A stretch of 64,000 bases of DNA from Agrobacterium tumefaciens (lineage in GTDB: Bacteria > Pseudomonadota > Alphaproteobacteria > Rhizobiales > Rhizobiaceae). Positions 7,528 through 15,774 of this stretch are shown here, one piece after another (position 1 is the first letter of the stretch; the number at the start of each line of letters is the position of its first letter). The DNA lies in assembly GCF_013337285.1 (NCBI RefSeq), contig NZ_SUPW01000008.1, forward strand, positions 1 through 64,000, in the 5' to 3' direction. The notes beneath the pieces are model-generated. The model was not told the origin of the DNA. It worked only from the letters and a program-made list of their open reading frames with translations, and did no database searches. A program made the position numbers and the translations under genes.

Positions 7528-9866
7528 ACAAGCCACTGTCGACTTCGGCTCTCATCCTGCTTCTGATTGCGCTTGCCGCCTTCCACTGGCGCGACAGCAT
7601 TCTTGGACGAGTGTCTGATGTGCACACCTCGGCGGTGGGCGACAACCGCGCGGTGCCACGTATGTCTCCGACAGCGGCCAATCCGGCGCAGATCAACGCC
7701 TTCGTCAAAAATCGCGAGATGGCGCAGGTGACGCCGCCTGTCACGGTGCCGGCCGCAACGCCGCCGGTAACGGTGCCGGCGATGGACCGCCCGCCGCAGG
7801 CCGGCTGGCAATCACCACAGCCGCAAATGGCGCAGGCTCCCACTCCCCGCGCGGCTGAGCCGGCTGCGGCCAATATGCCCGAGGTCGATCTCAGCGCGCT
7901 GCGTTATTTCGCTGCGAGGGGCGATACCCAGCGCCTTCAGGCCGAGATTGCCCGGCTACGCACGCTTTATCCGAACTGGACGCCACCGGCCGATCCGCTC
8001 GCCATTCCAGAAAATGGCGATCCCAAACTCGATGCCATGTGGCAGCTTTATACCGATGGCCGCTACGCCGAAGTGCGAAAGGCGATTGCCGACCGCCAGC
8101 AGGCGGAACCCGGCTGGCAGCCGCCAGACAATCTGACCGGCATGCTTTCGCTTGCCGAGGCCCGCCAGCGGCTCGTCAATGCGTCTGATCTCAAGCAATA
8201 TGCGACGGTGGTTGATGCGGCCGCCAACAACCCCGGTCTGCTGACCTGCAGCGAAGTCGATGTTTTGTGGCGGGTGGCGGATGCCTTCGCCAATACCGAC
8301 CGCATGGGGCGGGCGCGGGACGCCTATCTCTATATTCTCAACAATTGCACGATGCCAAGCGACAGGCTTGCGACGGTGCAGAAGGCGTCGGCGCTTTTGC
8401 CGGCGGAGATGATGAGCGAGCTGCTGACCAAGGAAAAACCCGGCGCCGATGGCCAACTGGAATTCGAACCGGTCAAGAACGATCTCGCCCGCCAGTTCGT
8501 GGCGAAGGCGGGGGAGAAGGAGGGCATTTCCGTCCCTTCCGCTTACCTGATGCGGCTTGAAAGACTTGCCGAAACTGACAAGCTGGCCAGCGACGCCCTG
8601 CTGCTCGGCTGGTACAATATTCGCCAGAAGAACATGGCGGAGGCGGAAAAATGGTTCCGCAAGGCGCGGGAAGAAGAAGACAGCGCTTCTGCTTCGCAAG
8701 GCTTGGCGCTGGCCTTGATCGACCGCAACGAGCCGCGTGAGGCCGAAGACGTCATGCATAAATGGCGCACCTCCTCCGATGACGCGCTCGCCACCTATCT
8801 TGCCGCAACGGCCAATCTTCTGGCGCTTGAACCGCCTGTCGTGCTGCCGCCGGATGTGCTGCAACGCATCGCTGCCGAAACGGTGGCGCGCAAGGATGCG
8901 GCGACGGCGCAGCAATTCGGCTGGTATTCGCTCGCCTTCCGGCAGACGCCGCTTGCCTTGCAATGGTTCAGTACCGCGCTTGGCTGGAAACCGGATGACG
9001 AGCCTTCGGCCTATGGCGTGGCGCTCAGCTATCATGACCTGCGCAATCTGGCCGGTCTGCGCGGCATCCAGCAGCAATGGGCAAGCCGCTCGCAGCGCAT
9101 TGCCGATGTGGGAACCGCACGCATGGTGGATCAGTCCGGGCAACCGCTGACGCCGGTAACCGCACCGCCTGTTGCCGCAGTCTCTCCGACGACAGCACCG
9201 GCACCCTATGCGCCGCAGGCGGAGACAGCGGTGGTGTACAGTCAACCAACCGTTCAGCAATCGGCTCCGGAGCCTTCGCGCAAGCAGGCACGCCGCCCGA
9301 CGCAAGCGCAACGGGAAGCCAGCGCCGCATCGCGCCCCCGTTCCTGCGCAGCCTATCCCGATCCGCAGCGACTGCCGCCGCAGCAGGCGCTCGATCTTGG
9401 CTGGTGCCTGATGGAGACCAACCGGCCGGCGGAGGCCCTGAAAGCCTTCGAATCCGCCATTGAAGGCGGCCAGTCGACGGTAAAAAGCGATGCGGCCTAT
9501 GGCCAGAGCCTTGCCTATCTGCGCATGGGGCTGACGGACCATGCGGCCGTTTCGGCGACGAAATCGGGCATGGATCGCCCGCGCGCGACCGAGTTGCAGG
9601 TCTCGATCCTAGCGGACAGGGCGGTTTCCGCCTTCCAGTCGAAACGCTATGCGGAAACGCTGCTGCTGCTCGATCAGCGTTCACGGCTTGCTGATGAGCG
9701 CGCCGATCTGATGGTGCTGCGCGGTTATTCCTATCTTGCCATGCGCCGTTACGGTGACGCCGCGCAGATTTTCGAAAGCCTGACGTCGATCGGCAATAAG
9801 GACGGCATCCGCGGACTGGCCGCGGTGCGCGCCGCCCGGCCGAGCAACGGTCCGCAAGGGGGCTAA
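7524..9866 (+). CDS. bcsK: TPR-repeat cellulose operon protein BcsK
   Basis: This product of about 780 residues occupies the position that bcsC has in other cellulose operons. ATG 7524 makes an ATGA overlap with bcsZ; an ATG six bases earlier is in the same frame. An N-terminal hydrophobic segment (residues about 7-21) looks like an uncleaved signal anchor. Pro-rich linker and multiple TPR-like helical pairs follow from about 120 to 520 and again near 610-760, interrupted by a Pro/Ala/Gln-rich stretch around 545-610. There is no C-terminal outer-membrane barrel, unlike BcsC. In type III cellulose operons of Rhizobiales the TPR protein is called BcsK; the name is from gene order and architecture. 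It probably scaffolds the periplasmic part of the complex. That role is inferred. Confidence 0.8.
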   Translation: MNKPLSTSALILLLIALAAFHWRDSILGRVSDVHTSAVGDNRAVPRMSPTAANPAQINAFVKNREMAQVTPPVTVPAATPPVTVPAMDRPPQAGWQSPQPQMAQAPTPRAAEPAAANMPEVDLSALRYFAARGDTQRLQAEIARLRTLYPNWTPPADPLAIPENGDPKLDAMWQLYTDGRYAEVRKAIADRQQAEPGWQPPDNLTGMLSLAEARQRLVNASDLKQYATVVDAAANNPGLLTCSEVDVLWRVADAFANTDRMGRARDAYLYILNNCTMPSDRLATVQKASALLPAEMMSELLTKEKPGADGQLEFEPVKNDLARQFVAKAGEKEGISVPSAYLMRLERLAETDKLASDALLLGWYNIRQKNMAEAEKWFRKAREEEDSASASQGLALALIDRNEPREAEDVMHKWRTSSDDALATYLAATANLLALEPPVVLPPDVLQRIAAETVARKDAATAQQFGWYSLAFRQTPLALQWFSTALGWKPDDEPSAYGVALSYHDLRNLAGLRGIQQQWASRSQRIADVGTARMVDQSGQPLTPVTAPPVAAVSPTTAPAPYAPQAETAVVYSQPTVQQSAPEPSRKQARRPTQAQREASAASRPRSCAAYPDPQRLPPQQALDLGWCLMETNRPAEALKAFESAIEGGQSTVKSDAAYGQSLAYLRMGLTDHAAVSATKSGMDRPRATELQVSILADRAVSAFQSKRYAETLLLLDQRSRLADERADLMVLRGYSYLAMRRYGDAAQIFESLTSIGNKDGIRGLAAVRAARPSNGPQGG

Positions 9867-9872
9867 GTTACG

Positions 9873-9891
9873 GCGGCCAGAGAATGGCCGC
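9873..9891. terminator. Hairpin between convergent bcsK and bcsM
   Basis: A 7-bp perfect stem (GCGGCCA, loop GAGAA, TGGCCGC) fills the 27-base gap between two convergent genes. There is no strong T tract on either side, only TTCTA on the plus strand. It may act as a weak bidirectional terminator. Confidence 0.45.
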
Positions 9892-9893
9892 TT

Positions 9894-11048
9894 CTATCCC
9901 GCATCCGTCAGGTTGCGGATGATGCGCATGAAGATGCCAGCGCCGATGCCGATCAACGCGTCCGGAAAATCATAGTCGGGATTGTGCAGGTTGGGGTAGT
10001 CCTTGCCCGCGCCCAAAAAGAACATGGCCGATGACGAGACGGCACGGAAGCGGCCGAAATCTTCGGAAGCGCGCATGGGCAGCCCTTCCGAATTGTGGGA
10101 AATTTTCTCCTCATCCAGCGCCCTCAGGATGTGATCGACTGCGTCAGGCGCATTTTCGCAATGCAGGAAGATATCGTCGTAAGTGATATCGAGCGCCAGT
10201 TTCTGTTCGTCCGCCAGCTTTTTCGCGAGCGCTTCCGCAGCCGTGCAGAGCTTTTCCATCCGGTCGTCGGTGAGCGTGCGGAGCGTCGCCCAGACTTCCG
10301 CGTCGGCCGGGGAAATGCCGAAGGCCGCTTCGCCCATCACCGCATGGGTGATCGTCACCATCGAAAAATCGGGTTCTGGCGGAAAGCCGGAGCCAAGATC
10401 GGTCAAGGCCGGCATCAACTGCGATATCGCCCGCATCGGCGAAACGCCGTGTTCCGGCGAAGAAGCATGCGCCGTCTTGCCGGAAAGGCGAATCTTGATG
10501 CCGCGGGAGGCGCAATTGACCGGGCCTTCCACCACGCTGACATGGCCGAATGGCAGACCGGGAAGATTATGCAGCGAGAAGGCGTAATCCGGCGCTATCT
10601 CCTCAAAGCGCGGATCGGCGATGACGGCGGCGGCACCCGAGCCGGTTTCTTCCGCCGGCTGATAAAGGAGGATGACGCTGCCGGTTTGCGGTCGGTTGCG
10701 GGAAAGGCCAAGCGCCAGCGCCGTCAGAATGGTCGAGTGGCCGTCATGGCCGCAAAGATGGCCCTTGCCGTCGGTGCCGGAGCGGTATTCGGCCTCGCTT
10801 TTTTCGTGAATGGGCAGCGCATCGAGTTCGGACCGGATCAGGATCGCCGGGCCGCTTTTGCCGCTGTCATAGACCGCTGCGACGCCATGGCCACCCAGAT
10901 CGGCAAGAAGCTTGTCAGGTTTTGCCTGTTCGAGGAAAACGCGGATGCGTCGGGCTGTTTCCTTTTCTTCGCCGGAGATTTCCGGATGCCGGTGCAGATC
11001 ATGGCGAAGCTCGACGAGGTCTAGCATGTCCTTATTGGTCAGAAACAT
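9894..11048 (-). CDS. bcsM: M20-family amidohydrolase of the cellulose locus (CelE/BcsM)
   Basis: This 384-residue cytosolic metallo-amidohydrolase belongs to peptidase family M20D (hippurate and N-acyl-amino acid hydrolase-like). Metal-site motifs are visible: H-L-C-G-H-D-G-H at 97-104, the Glu pair in Y-Q-P-A-E-E at 129-134, and F-S-L-H-N further on. It lies 57 bases behind bcsL/celD on the same strand, which matches the celDE operon known to be needed for cellulose synthesis in Agrobacterium. In the unified nomenclature an amidohydrolase next to BcsL is BcsM. The true substrate is unknown. Pairing with an acetyltransferase suggests an acylation/deacylation cycle, but that is inference. The symbol rests on synteny; the family call is firm. 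Confidence 0.8.
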   Translation of the reverse strand: MFLTNKDMLDLVELRHDLHRHPEISGEEKETARRIRVFLEQAKPDKLLADLGGHGVAAVYDSGKSGPAILIRSELDALPIHEKSEAEYRSGTDGKGHLCGHDGHSTILTALALGLSRNRPQTGSVILLYQPAEETGSGAAAVIADPRFEEIAPDYAFSLHNLPGLPFGHVSVVEGPVNCASRGIKIRLSGKTAHASSPEHGVSPMRAISQLMPALTDLGSGFPPEPDFSMVTITHAVMGEAAFGISPADAEVWATLRTLTDDRMEKLCTAAEALAKKLADEQKLALDITYDDIFLHCENAPDAVDHILRALDEEKISHNSEGLPMRASEDFGRFRAVSSSAMFFLGAGKDYPNLHNPDYDFPDALIGIGAGIFMRIIRNLTDAG

Positions 11049-11105
11049 AAAAATCCCTGCAGGTTGCGGCCGGTTTTTCCTGCCGCAACTTACAGATCAT
11101 TGCCT

Positions 11106-12752
11106 TCAATGCAAAACCTTTGGCGGGTGCCAGCGTTTGCCCGTTGTCTTGGTTTTGGCGGCAAGCGTGATGACATCGGCAGGCAAAGCGACCTTTGGTT
11201 TGGCCAGTTCCAGCCGTGCAAGGGCCGCGCGCGCTTTCTCGGCATATTCCAGATGCGCGGCGTCGTCCGAATGATAGTGCTGCAGCCTGTCGAGGATTTC
11301 TGCCCCTTCCACCGCCCTTTCGGCGGCGATGAGGGCGACGGCGCATTTATAAAGCGCCTCGCGGTGGAAGGGCGCGCGATTGGTCACCTGCCGGAAAGCC
11401 TCTGACGCCTCGTGATAATGTTGTTGCGCCAGCCGCGCCTCACCGATGCGCATCCAGAGCAGCACCGGGTCCTGACCGCTGGCAAGAAGCGCCAGAAAGG
11501 CGATTTCCGCCTCCCGAAACTCACCCCGGTCGAAAGACAGGTTGGCGAGACCAAATTGCGCGCCGGAATGGTCGGGTGCTGCCGCCAGCACCTGGGCAAA
11601 GGCGATGTTGGCGGCCGGTTTCTTGCCGGTCTTGTAAAATTTGAGACCCTGCTCATAGACGAAGCGGACGCTGCGCGGGTTGAGCGTGCCGCCGAGATTT
11701 TCGCCCGAGCGGGTGCGGAACAGTGTGCAGCTGAGTTTCTGCTCCTCCGGTCCGAAGAAATACTTATACGGCTCGTTGCCGCGCAGGAAGTCATAGGTTT
11801 TTAAACCCTGGTCGATGGCCCGGCGGATGCAGTGCCCGTGCAGCACGAGGCCGGGCGAGGGGGTCTTCCAGTTTTCATCGCGGCCGGTGATGTAGAAAAG
11901 CACCGACTTTTTTTGCCGGTCGATGATGTTGGCCAGCGCCCCCAGCGGCTGGTCGCCAAACCACAGGACAGGCACTTCCAGATCGCCTCGGATATAGACA
12001 TCCATCAGCATCTGCCGCGTCGCGCCGATCAAAAGTTCCGTGCGCTCCTTGCCTTTGTGGGGCGCCCAGCGAATACGCCAGAAATCGAACAGGATATCCA
12101 TGTCCCGCTTGATCGTTTCCCGCGTTGCAAAGGTGATGCGATATTCATCGCCGCCCTCCACTTTCCGCAGGAAGCGCCTGAGCTTCTGGCGGGTCTGGCT
12201 GCTCATATGGCTGTCGAGATAGCCATCGAAAGTGTCGGGCAGGGTGACAACCGGGCAGATGCAATTGTTGATGTTATAGGGGTTGGTCGGCATGTTGTCG
12301 CGGAACATGACGAGCGGTCCCTGAAGTGCGCGGACCATCGCACTGTGCCGTTCCGGCGGGCCGGAGAGGTAGTCGAGCTTGAGTTCGGTCCAGTTCTGCT
12401 GGCGAATGAAGGAGCAGAAACCGGCGACGGCGTGATTTTCATAGTCCGGCAGGGTGATGAAGCCGGTGTAATCGGCGGCCGCATTGCCGGCCATGACGAT
12501 GCTGTCGTGGAAGCGGCCGGTTTTCTTGTCCGGCTCGGTGACGAGGCGCAGCGGGAAAAACGCCACATAGGGTGAGCCTTCCGGGCGTTCACGCAGAGCC
12601 AGAATGAACCAGCGCTGGCGGTGCGGCATATAATCCCTGAGCCAGCCCCAGGAGAGGAAATGCCGGGCATGGGGATCAGCGATGTACACAGCTTCCCAGT
12701 TTTGCCGGATCGCCTCGAAGCCGGCCTCGGTGTCGATGATGTCGATACGCAT
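11106..12752 (-). CDS. celD: Acetyltransferase-TPR protein CelD/BcsL
   Basis: The 548-residue protein from ATG 12752 has the ribosome site GGGAGGGGG upstream; the frame extends ten codons further without a better site. Residues about 1-350 resemble the CelD/BcsL GNAT-type (Acetyltransf_6) fold. They include an Arg/Lys-rich R-Q-K-L-R-R-F-L-R-K stretch, a central I-I-D-R-Q-K-K-S-V-L-F-Y strand and a C-terminal L-K-T-Y-D-F-L-R-G-N-E motif typical of this group. Residues about 380-530 form helical TPR-like repeats. The family is cytosolic and predicted to transfer acyl groups. CelD is required for cellulose synthesis in Agrobacterium, but its substrate is not settled. It is the first gene of a two-gene operon with the amidohydrolase, convergent on the bcs operon. 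Confidence 0.85.
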   Translation of the reverse strand: MRIDIIDTEAGFEAIRQNWEAVYIADPHARHFLSWGWLRDYMPHRQRWFILALRERPEGSPYVAFFPLRLVTEPDKKTGRFHDSIVMAGNAAADYTGFITLPDYENHAVAGFCSFIRQQNWTELKLDYLSGPPERHSAMVRALQGPLVMFRDNMPTNPYNINNCICPVVTLPDTFDGYLDSHMSSQTRQKLRRFLRKVEGGDEYRITFATRETIKRDMDILFDFWRIRWAPHKGKERTELLIGATRQMLMDVYIRGDLEVPVLWFGDQPLGALANIIDRQKKSVLFYITGRDENWKTPSPGLVLHGHCIRRAIDQGLKTYDFLRGNEPYKYFFGPEEQKLSCTLFRTRSGENLGGTLNPRSVRFVYEQGLKFYKTGKKPAANIAFAQVLAAAPDHSGAQFGLANLSFDRGEFREAEIAFLALLASGQDPVLLWMRIGEARLAQQHYHEASEAFRQVTNRAPFHREALYKCAVALIAAERAVEGAEILDRLQHYHSDDAAHLEYAEKARAALARLELAKPKVALPADVITLAAKTKTTGKRWHPPKVLH

Positions 12753-12986
12753 TCTTGCCCCCTCCCAATACAGATCACACATTCGGGAGGTTTCATTTTA
12801 TGGGCAAATGGCCGGCTTCAAATATTCCCTTCGGGTGAAAGGCGCCCATCAAATGGGATTAGCCCGTGGCGCGTTTCCCGCCGGTACGCCGCGACAAAAA
12901 AGCCCTTGTCCACCTGTTGTAACTCTCTAACATGCGGGCTGAATGTTCGATCGGCTCAACGGTCCGCATGGCACGGGAGTTCTTAT

Positions 12987-13721
12987 ATGGCAGTTCCTTT
13001 TATGCTTCTGACCGGCGCAAGCCGTGGAATAGGACATGCCACCGTCAAGCTGTTTCAGGAGAAGGGCTGGAGGATTCTCACCGTATCGCGGCAACCTTTC
13101 TCAGAGGAATGCCGCTGGCCCTCGGCGCGGGAGAGCCATATCCAGGCGGATATTGAGGATTTGTCCAGCATCGAAGATCTGGCGGCTGAGGTGCGTTCGC
13201 GCCTGCCGGAAGGAAAGCTTGCCGCCCTTGTCAACAATGCCGGTATCTCGCCAAAGGGCGAAGGCGGCAGCCGTCTCGGTGTCGCCGACACCACGGCTGA
13301 CATCTGGACCCGGGTGCTCAACGTCAACCTCGTCTCCACGGCGCTGCTCGCCCGCGCACTGTTGCCGGAACTGGAGGAGGCGAAAGGCTGCATCGTCAAC
13401 GTCACCTCCATTGTCGGCTCGCGGGTGCATCCTTTTGCCGGCGTGGCCTATGCCACATCGAAGGCAGCACTGGCGGCGCTGACGCGGGAACTGGCGCATG
13501 AATTCGGCCCGCGCGGCGTGCGCGCCAACGCCATAGCGCCGGGTGAGATCAACACCGCCATCCTCTCCCCCGGAACCGCAGAACTGGTTGAAGCCCAAGT
13601 GCCGCTCGGCCGGCTGGGCACCACGGCGGAGGTGGCGCAGACCATCTATTTCCTCTGCTCGGAGCAGTCGAGCTACATCAACGGCGCGGAAATTCACATC
13701 AATGGCGGCCAGCACGTCTGA
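12987..13721 (+). CDS. SDR-family NAD(P)-dependent oxidoreductase
   Basis: This classical short-chain dehydrogenase has 244 residues. The start at ATG 12987 has GGGAG upstream; the longer open frame from 12621 runs antisense through celD and is not supported. Visible motifs are the Rossmann glycine signature T-G-A-S-R-G-I-G at 9-16, N-N-A-G at 83-86, catalytic Ser141 and the Y-x-x-x-K pair Tyr155/Lys159. A C-terminal I-N-G-G-Q segment is also typical. It would oxidise or reduce a small alcohol or ketone in the cytosol. It sits 35 bases upstream of an aminotransferase on the same strand, so the two probably form an operon. The substrate is not recognisable. Confidence 0.88.
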   Translation: MAVPFMLLTGASRGIGHATVKLFQEKGWRILTVSRQPFSEECRWPSARESHIQADIEDLSSIEDLAAEVRSRLPEGKLAALVNNAGISPKGEGGSRLGVADTTADIWTRVLNVNLVSTALLARALLPELEEAKGCIVNVTSIVGSRVHPFAGVAYATSKAALAALTRELAHEFGPRGVRANAIAPGEINTAILSPGTAELVEAQVPLGRLGTTAEVAQTIYFLCSEQSSYINGAEIHINGGQHV

Positions 13722-13756
13722 CGCCTCAGCCCATCCAACCAACGGAGCCTTTACCG

Positions 13757-15109
13757 ATGACCATCCTGCCGAATTCCGTCGAGGCACGCGATATCGCCTA
13801 TCAGATGCACCCGAACGTCAACCTGCGCAAATTCGAAAAGACCGGCGGTCTGGTGATCGAAAGCGGTGATGGCATCTATGTCACCGACAGCAGCGGCAAG
13901 CGTTACATCGAGGCGATGGCGGGGCTGTGGTCCGTGGCGCTTGGCTTCGGTGAGCAGCGGCTGGTGGACGCGGCGACGAAGCAGATGCAGAAGCTGCCCT
14001 ATTACCACACTTTTTCCTACAAGACGCATGGCCCGTCCGTCGATCTTGCCGAGCTGCTGATCGAGCTTTCACCGGTGCCGATGTCGAAGGTGCATTTCAC
14101 CTCTTCCGGCTCCGAGGCGAATGATCTTGCTGCGAAGATGGTTTGGTATCGCTCGAACGCGCTGGGCAACAAGAACAAGAAAAAGATCATCGGTCGCATC
14201 AAGGGATATCACGGCGTCACGATCGCATCCGCCTCGATCACCGGCCTGCCGCGCAACCATGAAAGCTTCGATCTGCCGCTGGACCGCATGCTGCACACGG
14301 CCTGCCCCTCCTATGTGCATTTCGGAAAGGATGGAGAAAGCGAGGCGGATTTCACCGCGCGTATCCTGAAAGAACTGGAAGACCTCATCCTCAGCGAAGG
14401 CCCCGAGACCATTGCCGCCTTCTGGGGCGAACCGGTGATGGGCGCCGGCGGTGTTCTGCTGCCGCCGGAAGGCTATTGGGAGGGCGTGCAGGCGATCCTG
14501 AAGAAATACGACATTCTGCTTGTCGTGGACGAGGTGATCTGCGGTTTTGGCCGCACCGGCAAGATGTTTGCCTGCGAGACCTATGGCATCAAGCCGGATG
14601 TGCTGGTCGTTTCCAAGCAGATTTCGTCGTCCTACATGCCGCTTTCAGCGATCATCATGAATGATAGTTTCTACCAGCCGATTGCCGATGAGTCCGATCG
14701 TATCGGCTCCTTCGGCCATGGTTACACCGCTTCCGGTCATCCGGTCGCGACGGCGGTGGGGCTGGAAAACCTGAAGATCATCCAGGAGCGTGATCTGGTC
14801 GGCAATGTCGCCCGGCTGGAAGGCAGGTTCCTCGATCATCTGAAGGCGCTTGCCGAGCATCCGCTCATTCATTCCTCACGCGGCGTCGGTCTTCTCGGTG
14901 CGCTGGAAGTGAGGCCATGGGAAGGCCTCAAGCCCGGCGATACGACGCTCGCCATTGCCGCCGCCATCGAGGAAGAGGGTGTCATCACCCGGCCGATCGG
15001 CGAATCCATATGCTTCTGCCCGCCGCTGATCATCACCGCCGAGCAGCTGGATGAGCTGTTTGCCGGCGTGAAACGCGGTCTCGACAAGGTCGCGGCTACA
15101 CGCGGTTGA
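13757..15109 (+). CDS. Class III (omega-type) aminotransferase
   Basis: This PLP-dependent aminotransferase of 450 residues belongs to subgroup III (omega-amino acid/diamine:pyruvate type). Key positions are visible: T-S-S-G-S-E-A-N-D at 115-123 for cofactor phosphate binding, Y-H-G at 151-153, Asp258 in V-V-D-E-V, and the Schiff-base Lys287 in V-S-K-Q-I-S-S-S-Y. It is preceded by an SDR gene 35 bases upstream. The pair could convert an amino alcohol or amine to an oxo acid and back; this is inferred from context. A GC-rich hairpin follows the stop. Enzymes of this group act on beta-alanine, GABA, putrescine or aryl amines, and the sequence does not settle which. Confidence 0.88.
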   Translation: MTILPNSVEARDIAYQMHPNVNLRKFEKTGGLVIESGDGIYVTDSSGKRYIEAMAGLWSVALGFGEQRLVDAATKQMQKLPYYHTFSYKTHGPSVDLAELLIELSPVPMSKVHFTSSGSEANDLAAKMVWYRSNALGNKNKKKIIGRIKGYHGVTIASASITGLPRNHESFDLPLDRMLHTACPSYVHFGKDGESEADFTARILKELEDLILSEGPETIAAFWGEPVMGAGGVLLPPEGYWEGVQAILKKYDILLVVDEVICGFGRTGKMFACETYGIKPDVLVVSKQISSSYMPLSAIIMNDSFYQPIADESDRIGSFGHGYTASGHPVATAVGLENLKIIQERDLVGNVARLEGRFLDHLKALAEHPLIHSSRGVGLLGALEVRPWEGLKPGDTTLAIAAAIEEEGVITRPIGESICFCPPLIITAEQLDELFAGVKRGLDKVAATRG

Positions 15110-15127
15110 AGGTTTTATAGTTAGCGT

Positions 15128-15146
15128 CGGCCGGTTTATCCGGCCG
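15128..15146. terminator. GC hairpin between convergent genes
   Basis: A stem CGGCCGG, loop TTTAT, CCGGCCG lies between the aminotransferase stop and the EamA stop. The convergent layout suggests a shared terminator, although T tracts are weak. Confidence 0.5.
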
Positions 15147-15154
15147 GCCTCATC

Positions 15155-15592
15155 TTATCCCCTGTAGGCCACAAGTACGGCGCCGCAGGCGATCAGCACC
15201 ACGCCGAGCCAATTGGGCAACGACAGCCTTTCCCCCAGAAACAGCACCGCAAAGACGGCGACGAAGACGACGCTGAGTTTGTCGATGGGCGCGACGCGGG
15301 CGGCATCGCCGATTTTCAGCGCCCGGAAATAACATATCCACGATGCGCCGGTCGCCAGACCCGAAAGCACGAGGAACAGCCAGGTGCGCCCCGAGACGGT
15401 GGAGGGCTGCTGCCAGTTGCCGGTGACATAAACCATCAGGCCCGCGGCGGCGAGAATGACGATGGTGCGGATGAAGGTGGCAAAATCGGAATTGACGTTT
15501 TCGATGCCGACTTTCGCAAAAATCGCGGTCAATGCCGCGAAAGCCGCCGATAACAGCGCCCAGAATTGCCAGGCCAGAAACAGGTTCTTCAT
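15155..15592 (-). CDS. Short EamA/DMT-family membrane transporter
   Basis: The predicted product is 145 residues with about five hydrophobic helices, beginning MKNLFLAWQFWALLS. The start is ATG 15592 with GGAGTAGG upstream; the frame upstream of it is open but polar and unlike a membrane protein. It contains a single EamA unit (motifs F-R-A-L-K-I-G-D-A-A-R-V-A-P-I-D-K and F-L-G-E-R-L), half the size of the usual ten-helix DMT exporters. It would therefore act as a dimer, like other small DMT proteins. The hydrophobic pattern and the conserved P-I-D-K and G-E-R-L elements support the family. The substrate is unknown. Confidence 0.82.
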   Translation of the reverse strand: MKNLFLAWQFWALLSAAFAALTAIFAKVGIENVNSDFATFIRTIVILAAAGLMVYVTGNWQQPSTVSGRTWLFLVLSGLATGASWICYFRALKIGDAARVAPIDKLSVVFVAVFAVLFLGERLSLPNWLGVVLIACGAVLVAYRG

Positions 15593-15685
15593 GTGGGGCC
15601 TACTCCGTTCTTCGCATTCGCTCTGTCTGGCTTTACAGCATCGGCTTTGCGATAAGAACCGTTTTCGCAGATGTGCTTGAACGAA

Positions 15686-15720
15686 GAAAGCCGGCACATC
15701 GAGCGAATGCGCCGGCTTTC
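15686..15720 (-). terminator. Probable dctA terminator
   Basis: On the minus strand, 55 bases after the dctA stop, there is a perfect 10-bp stem GAAAGCCGGC / GCCGGCTTTC with a 15-base loop, running into TTTCTTCG. A second inverted repeat (CCTGTCC / GGACAGG) lies between it and the stop. Confidence 0.6.
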
Positions 15721-15774
15721 ATGTGAGAGCCTGTCCGGACGGAGCCGGGACAGGCCGGACCTTGGGAGGTCGTA

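Noticed and set aside
7956-9542. 528-codon antisense frame over bcsK
   Set aside because: It is a shadow of biased third positions, with Arg-rich low-complexity sequence and no ribosome site.
12621-12986. N-terminal extension of the SDR gene
   Set aside because: It runs antisense through the start of celD. The SDR fold begins at ATG 12987, which has its own ribosome site.
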